In this document: in pieces, positions 60,793-64,000 of the stretch
Layout: each line of letters opens with the position of its first letter
How positions within the stretch are numbered: the first letter of the stretch is position 1
Source: RHKX01 sp963826475
GTDB taxonomy: Bacteria; Actinomycetota; Thermoleophilia; Solirubrobacterales; 70-9
Direction: 5' to 3'
Assembly: GCA_963826475.1 (NCBI GenBank)
Contig: CAWGXC010000003.1
Coordinates: 1,798,001-1,862,000 of the forward strand
Length of the DNA: 64,000 nt
Translations under genes and position numbers: made by a program
Notes under the pieces: generated by a model
Told to the model about the DNA's origin: nothing
What the model saw: only the letters and a program-made list of their open reading frames with translations
The model's database searches: none

Positions 60793-61635
60793 GTGCGACT
60801 GACCAGCTACCGCTCCGAGCGCGGGATCCGTGCCGGCGTCCTCCGAGCCGGGCATCTCGTCGACGCCGGAGACGCTCTCGGTGAGGGCCTCTCGACGATG
60901 CGCGAGTTGCTTGCCGGCGATTCGCTCGTCCACCTCGATGCGGCCATCACCGACGCCACGCCGCACGTCGAGCTGACCCGAATCGAGCTCCTGCCACCGG
61001 TCCCGGATCCGGAGAAGATCATCTGCATCGGGCTGAACTACGCCGATCACGCAGCCGAGGCGGGTGCCGAGCCTCCCCCGGTCCCGACGTTCTTCGCCAA
61101 GTTCGCCAACGCGCTGGTGCCCGATGGGGCCACCGTCCCACTGCCGGCATCGAGCGAAAAGGTCGACTTCGAGGCCGAGGTCGCCTTCGTCGTCGGCCGG
61201 AGCGCGAGCGGCGTCTCCGTTGAAAGCGCCCTCGATCACGTCGCCGGCTACATGCTGCTCAACGACCTTTCCGCCCGTGACCTGCAGTTCGCCACGCCGC
61301 AGTGGATCCCGGGCAAGGTCTTCGACGGCTCCGCTCCCTGCGGACCGGCACTCGTCACCGCCGACGAGGCCGGCGACCCCACGTCGATCGGCATCGCGCT
61401 CGACCTCAACGGCGAGCGGATGCAGGAGTCGACGACCGGCCAGCTGATCTTCGGCGTCGCCGAGCTGGTCGCGCACCTCTCCAGCCTGCTCACCCTCTCC
61501 CCCGGGGACATCGTCTCGACCGGAACCCCCGCCGGCGTCGGCAGTACCCGCGACCCGCGGGTCTGGCTGAAGCCGGGCGACGAGCTCGTCGTCAGCTCCC
61601 CCGAGCTCGGCGAGCTGCGGACGTCGATCGGGTAG
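60793..61635 (+). CDS. Fumarylacetoacetate hydrolase family protein
   Basis: The 280 residues start at GTG 60793. After a domain of about 65 residues, the FAH core reads IICIGLNYADHAAEAG, PTFFAKFANALVPDG, DFEAEVAFVVGR (metal Glu residues), GYMLLNDLSARDLQ and DIVSTGTPAGVG. Members hydrolyse or isomerise acylpyruvate-like compounds in aromatic degradation, or decarboxylate oxaloacetate. No catabolic partner genes adjoin, so the substrate is open. Confidence 0.92.
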   Translation: MRLTSYRSERGIRAGVLRAGHLVDAGDALGEGLSTMRELLAGDSLVHLDAAITDATPHVELTRIELLPPVPDPEKIICIGLNYADHAAEAGAEPPPVPTFFAKFANALVPDGATVPLPASSEKVDFEAEVAFVVGRSASGVSVESALDHVAGYMLLNDLSARDLQFATPQWIPGKVFDGSAPCGPALVTADEAGDPTSIGIALDLNGERMQESTTGQLIFGVAELVAHLSSLLTLSPGDIVSTGTPAGVGSTRDPRVWLKPGDELVVSSPELGELRTSIG

Positions 61636-61712
61636 CGCGGCGCCAACCCGGGAAGACACACGCCAGGTATTCAGTACTCAGGACCCCGCGCCCAGCCGCA
61701 CATCCACGAGCC

Positions 61713-62927
61713 TCAAGCCCCCAGCTCCCCGAGCCTGCCCCGCAGGAACTCGATCTGGACGGCGTTCTCGCTGAGCTCGAGCGCGCGGCGGTAGGCGGCT
61801 CTCGCCTCCTCGTTGCGTCCCAGCCTCCGCAGCAGGTCGGCCCGGGCGGCATGAAGGGGCTGGTAGGAGTCGAGGCCATCGATACCGGCGATCAGCGCCA
61901 AGCCGCTCTCAGCCCCCTCGGCCTCGGCAACGGCAACGGCGCGGTTGAGCTCGACCACCGGCGAGGGATCGAAGGCTGCGAGCCAGGCGTAAAGGCGAGC
62001 GATCCGGGGCCAGTCGGTGTCGTCGGCGACCGCGGCTGATGCGTGCTCGGCGGCGATGGCCGCCTGGACCGTGTAAGGACCGGCCGGGCCGGCTGACCGG
62101 GCGCGGCGGGCGAGGGCGAGACCGCGCTCGACTCCGTCACGGTCCCAAAGGCTTCTGTCCTGATCCGCCAGGAGGACGAGCTCGCCCCCGGGGCCGACCC
62201 GCGCACGCCGCCGCGCGTGCGTCAACTCCATCAGCGCCAGCAATGCGACGGTCTCCGTCCGTCCCGCGAGCATCGTCGCGAGCAACGCGCCCAGCCGGAT
62301 CGCCTCGGCGCAGAGATCCTCGCGGAGCAGACCCTCCGAGCTCGATCCCAAGTAGCCCTCGTTGAAGATCAGGTAGATCGTCGCCAGCACCGAGGGCAGG
62401 CGCTCGGACATCCGCTCGCCGTCTGGGACCTCGTAACGGATCCCGGCTTCGCGGATCTTGAGCTTGGCGCGCGTCAATCGTTTTGCCATCGCCGGCTCGC
62501 TGGTGAGGAAGGCGCGCGCGATTTCCGCGGTCGTCAGTCCGCCGAGGCTCCGCAGCGTGAGAGCCACCCGCGTCTCCGGGGCGAGGGCCGGATGGCAGCA
62601 GGTGAAGATGAGCCGAAGCCGATCATCGGGGAATTCGTCCTCGGGGGACCGGGCCTCCCGCCGCGCCTCGTCGGCCCGGGCGAGCTGCTCGAGCGCTTCG
62701 CGCTTACGGGCGAGGGTTCCGTCCCGTCGCAGCCGATCGATCGCGTCGTTTCGGGCCACCCGCATGATCCATGCGCCGGGGTTGTCTGGGATCCCGTCGC
62801 GGGCCCAGCGCTCCATCGCCTTTGCAAATGCGTTCTGAACCGCGTCCTCGGCGAGATCGAAGTCGCCCAGAGCGCCGATCAACGTGGCGACCGCCCGTCC
62901 CGACTCGCGCCGGAACAGGCGGTCCAC
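61713..62927 (-). CDS. ECF42-type RNA polymerase sigma factor with TPR-like C-terminal extension
   Basis: From GTG 62927 there are 404 residues. Sigma2 is at the start (AVATLIGALGDFDLAEDAVQ, WIMRVARNDAIDRLRRD). Sigma4 follows (LIFTCCHPALAPETRVALTL, LTTAEIARAFLTSEPAMAKR). About 220 further residues with LATIYLIFNEGYLGSS and helical TPR-like repeats (LARRARS..., LHAARADLLRRLGRNEEARAAYRRAL) are the hallmark of ECF42. This group has no anti-sigma factor and is paired with a DGPF protein, the gene just upstream. The exact start is unsure because no clear ribosome site is present. Confidence 0.93.
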   Translation of the reverse strand: MDRLFRRESGRAVATLIGALGDFDLAEDAVQNAFAKAMERWARDGIPDNPGAWIMRVARNDAIDRLRRDGTLARKREALEQLARADEARREARSPEDEFPDDRLRLIFTCCHPALAPETRVALTLRSLGGLTTAEIARAFLTSEPAMAKRLTRAKLKIREAGIRYEVPDGERMSERLPSVLATIYLIFNEGYLGSSSEGLLREDLCAEAIRLGALLATMLAGRTETVALLALMELTHARRRARVGPGGELVLLADQDRSLWDRDGVERGLALARRARSAGPAGPYTVQAAIAAEHASAAVADDTDWPRIARLYAWLAAFDPSPVVELNRAVAVAEAEGAESGLALIAGIDGLDSYQPLHAARADLLRRLGRNEEARAAYRRALELSENAVQIEFLRGRLGELGA

Positions 62928-62950
62928 GTCCCCCGTGGCCTCGGCTTCGG

Positions 62951-63343
62951 CTACGAGGCCACCTCTTCGCTGGTCGCGTGCTCGTCGGAGCCGCCCGCCG
63001 CCTCGTAGTCCATGACCGGACGAACCTCGACGGCCCCGCCCGGCATCGGAATCTTGTGCGCCCACTCGAGGGCCGCGTCGAGATCGGCGACGTCGATCAG
63101 GTAGAAGCCGCCCAGCTGTTCCTTCGTCTCGGCGTAGGGCCCATCGGTGACGAGGTGCTCGTCGCTTAGGCGGATCGTCGTGGCCGTCGCGCTCGGCGCC
63201 AGCCCCTCCCCCGCCACGAGCGCACCGGTCTCCCGGAGCTCCCGGGTATAGGCATCCCAGGCCGCCATCGCTGCACCGGCCTCGGCGGGATCGGTGTCCT
63301 CCCAGCTCCGCTCCTCGGTGAACAGGGTCAGCATGTACTTCAT
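62951..63343 (-). CDS. DGPF/YCII-related protein, partner of the ECF sigma factor
   Basis: The 130 residues start at ATG 63343 with GAGGAGG 6 bases upstream. MKYMLTLFTEERSW, ATTIRLSDEHLVTDGPYAETKEQLGGFYLID is read here as two pieces (strand with TTIRLSDE, then the DGPYAETKE motif), and MPGGAVEVRPV near the end. The DGPF motif appears as DGPY. The family is a dimeric ferredoxin-like fold found beside ECF42 genes. It is upstream of and on the same strand as the sigma gene. Confidence 0.9.
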   Translation of the reverse strand: MKYMLTLFTEERSWEDTDPAEAGAAMAAWDAYTRELRETGALVAGEGLAPSATATTIRLSDEHLVTDGPYAETKEQLGGFYLIDVADLDAALEWAHKIPMPGGAVEVRPVMDYEAAGGSDEHATSEEVAS

Positions 63344-63393
63344 CTCAGCCTCCTCGGGCTCGTGCGACGCCCCGGTCTGGGCCTCGCTTTCAG

Positions 63394-64000
63394 TTACGAC
63401 GAACGGGCCGCCGCCGAAAGGACATCCGCTCGGTGTCGGCTCGGATCGGACTCCCTCACGGCGGTGATCTCCTCCTGGCTCGCGAACAGGTTGATCAACA
63501 CGTACGGCGTCCACCAGAGGATGAAGAAGTAGAACCAATGAGTCGAGCCGACCTGCGTCGCGATCAGCACGGCGGAGCCGAGGGCAGCGATCTGGAGGGG
63601 CGTGCGCCGGTGCGGCACGAAGAAGAGCGCGGCCCCGAGCAGCACCGGAATCACCCGAGCGAGGTCCTGGACGCCGTGGAGCGACGGCTTCAGCCCCCAG
63701 ACGCTGAAGGGCGAGCCCCGCGATGCCTGATAGCCGAAGGTCCTGTCGTAGAACTCCCGGAGGCCACCCTCGGGCAGCAGGGGCAGCAGGACGACGGCCC
63801 AGACCGCGAGGAACGCCGCGGCGAAGATCACCGTCGATCGCAGGCGGCGCTCGCCCGGCCCGGCCGCGAACAGCGGCGCGAGCGCCAGCGGGCCGAACTT
63901 CGTCGCCGCCCCGACCCCGATCGCGAGGCCGCGCTTCAGCGGCGAGGCCAGCGCCAACAGGGCGGCGATGAGCAGGGCCGCGACGAGCGCATCGTTGCCC
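63394..64000 (-). CDS. Membrane glycosyltransferase C-terminal part (GT87/DUF2029-like; cut by window edge)
   Basis: At least 200 C-terminal residues are visible; the frame runs off the window end in GNDALVAALLIAALLALAS. Hydrophobic helices alternate with short loops. GYQASRGSPFSVWGL and THWFYFFILWWTPYVL are typical of GT87-family polyprenyl-phosphate-mannose-dependent mannosyltransferases. It may glycosylate cell-wall or lipid carriers. The 5' portion with the catalytic Asp is outside. Confidence 0.75.
   Translation of the reverse strand, partial: GNDALVAALLIAALLALASPLKRGLAIGVGAATKFGPLALAPLFAAGPGERRLRSTVIFAAAFLAVWAVVLLPLLPEGGLREFYDRTFGYQASRGSPFSVWGLKPSLHGVQDLARVIPVLLGAALFFVPHRRTPLQIAALGSAVLIATQVGSTHWFYFFILWWTPYVLINLFASQEEITAVRESDPSRHRADVLSAAARSS

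Overview
The window is a gene-dense, GC-rich chromosomal segment with no rRNA, transposase, integrase, prophage or CRISPR array. The protein set points to a high-GC Gram-positive actinobacterium: FtsE/FtsX, an L,D-transpeptidase, PknB-like kinase, beta-subunit acyl-CoA carboxylase, CsoR, an ECF42-type sigma factor and an MMPL transporter. Many GTG/TTG starts, ATGA/GTGA/TTGA gene overlaps, and a tRNA and tmRNA without encoded CCA fit this. The overall flavour, including Tat-like ferritin-like proteins and compact divisome/RNA-quality operons, suggests a deep-branching lineage such as Thermoleophilia/Solirubrobacterales. That placement is an inference, not a proof.

Layout. Positions 1-4.1 kb (mostly minus) hold a partial beta-carbonic anhydrase, an acyl-CoA carboxylase carboxyltransferase, two tandem ferritin-like paralogs each followed by the same hairpin terminator, and tmRNA. 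Positions 4.1-9.0 kb (mostly plus) hold a small membrane protein, an aldo/keto reductase, a site-2 protease, a formate/nitrite-type channel and a flavin disulfide oxidoreductase. Positions 9.0-16.2 kb (minus) form a tightly overlapped operon ftsE-ftsX-ctp-rnr-smpB followed by an HhH coiled-coil gene. Positions 16.4-19.7 kb (plus) hold a DUF389 membrane protein, an ice-binding-like (DUF3494) secreted protein with a poly-Gly linker, and an L,D-transpeptidase.

Positions 19.7-28.3 kb hold nadA, a Fpg/Nei glycosylase, a HAD phosphatase, a duplicated-domain secreted protein, an FHA protein, and the overlapped minus operon prfB (programmed +1 frameshift)-nadC-Ser/Thr kinase. Positions 28.3-36.8 kb hold a small zinc-motif protein, an AbiEi/DUF559 protein, secA, two GGDEF diguanylate cyclases, hpf and comF. 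Positions 36.9-40.5 kb are a lysA-hom-thrC aspartate-family amino-acid operon. Positions 40.5-46.6 kb are cell-envelope genes (M23 peptidase, cell-wall-binding-repeat protein, NlpC/P60-like lipoprotein) plus a methyltransferase and an MBL hydrolase. Positions 46.7-52.2 kb hold a thiolase, MMPL transporter, 3-hydroxyacyl-CoA dehydrogenase and a CBS/DUF21 protein.

Positions 52.4-59.4 kb are the most interesting part: a six-gene plus-strand unit encoding an Orn/Lys/Arg decarboxylase, a pentein-fold guanidine deiminase, an M20-family carbamoylase, an enolase-superfamily enzyme, a ferritin and a Tat-type flavin amine oxidase. Together these could take arginine to putrescine and on to an aminoaldehyde using an unusual choice of enzyme families. 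A 38-codon small ORF precedes it. Positions 59.5-64 kb hold a copper-type csoR/DUF4396 operon with a visible operator, tRNA-Asp, an FAH-family enzyme, an ECF42 sigma factor/DGPF pair and the end of a GT87-like membrane glycosyltransferase.

No stretch longer than about 300 bases lacks a gene. The largest gaps are 52186-52445 and 42387-42606, both between divergent genes.
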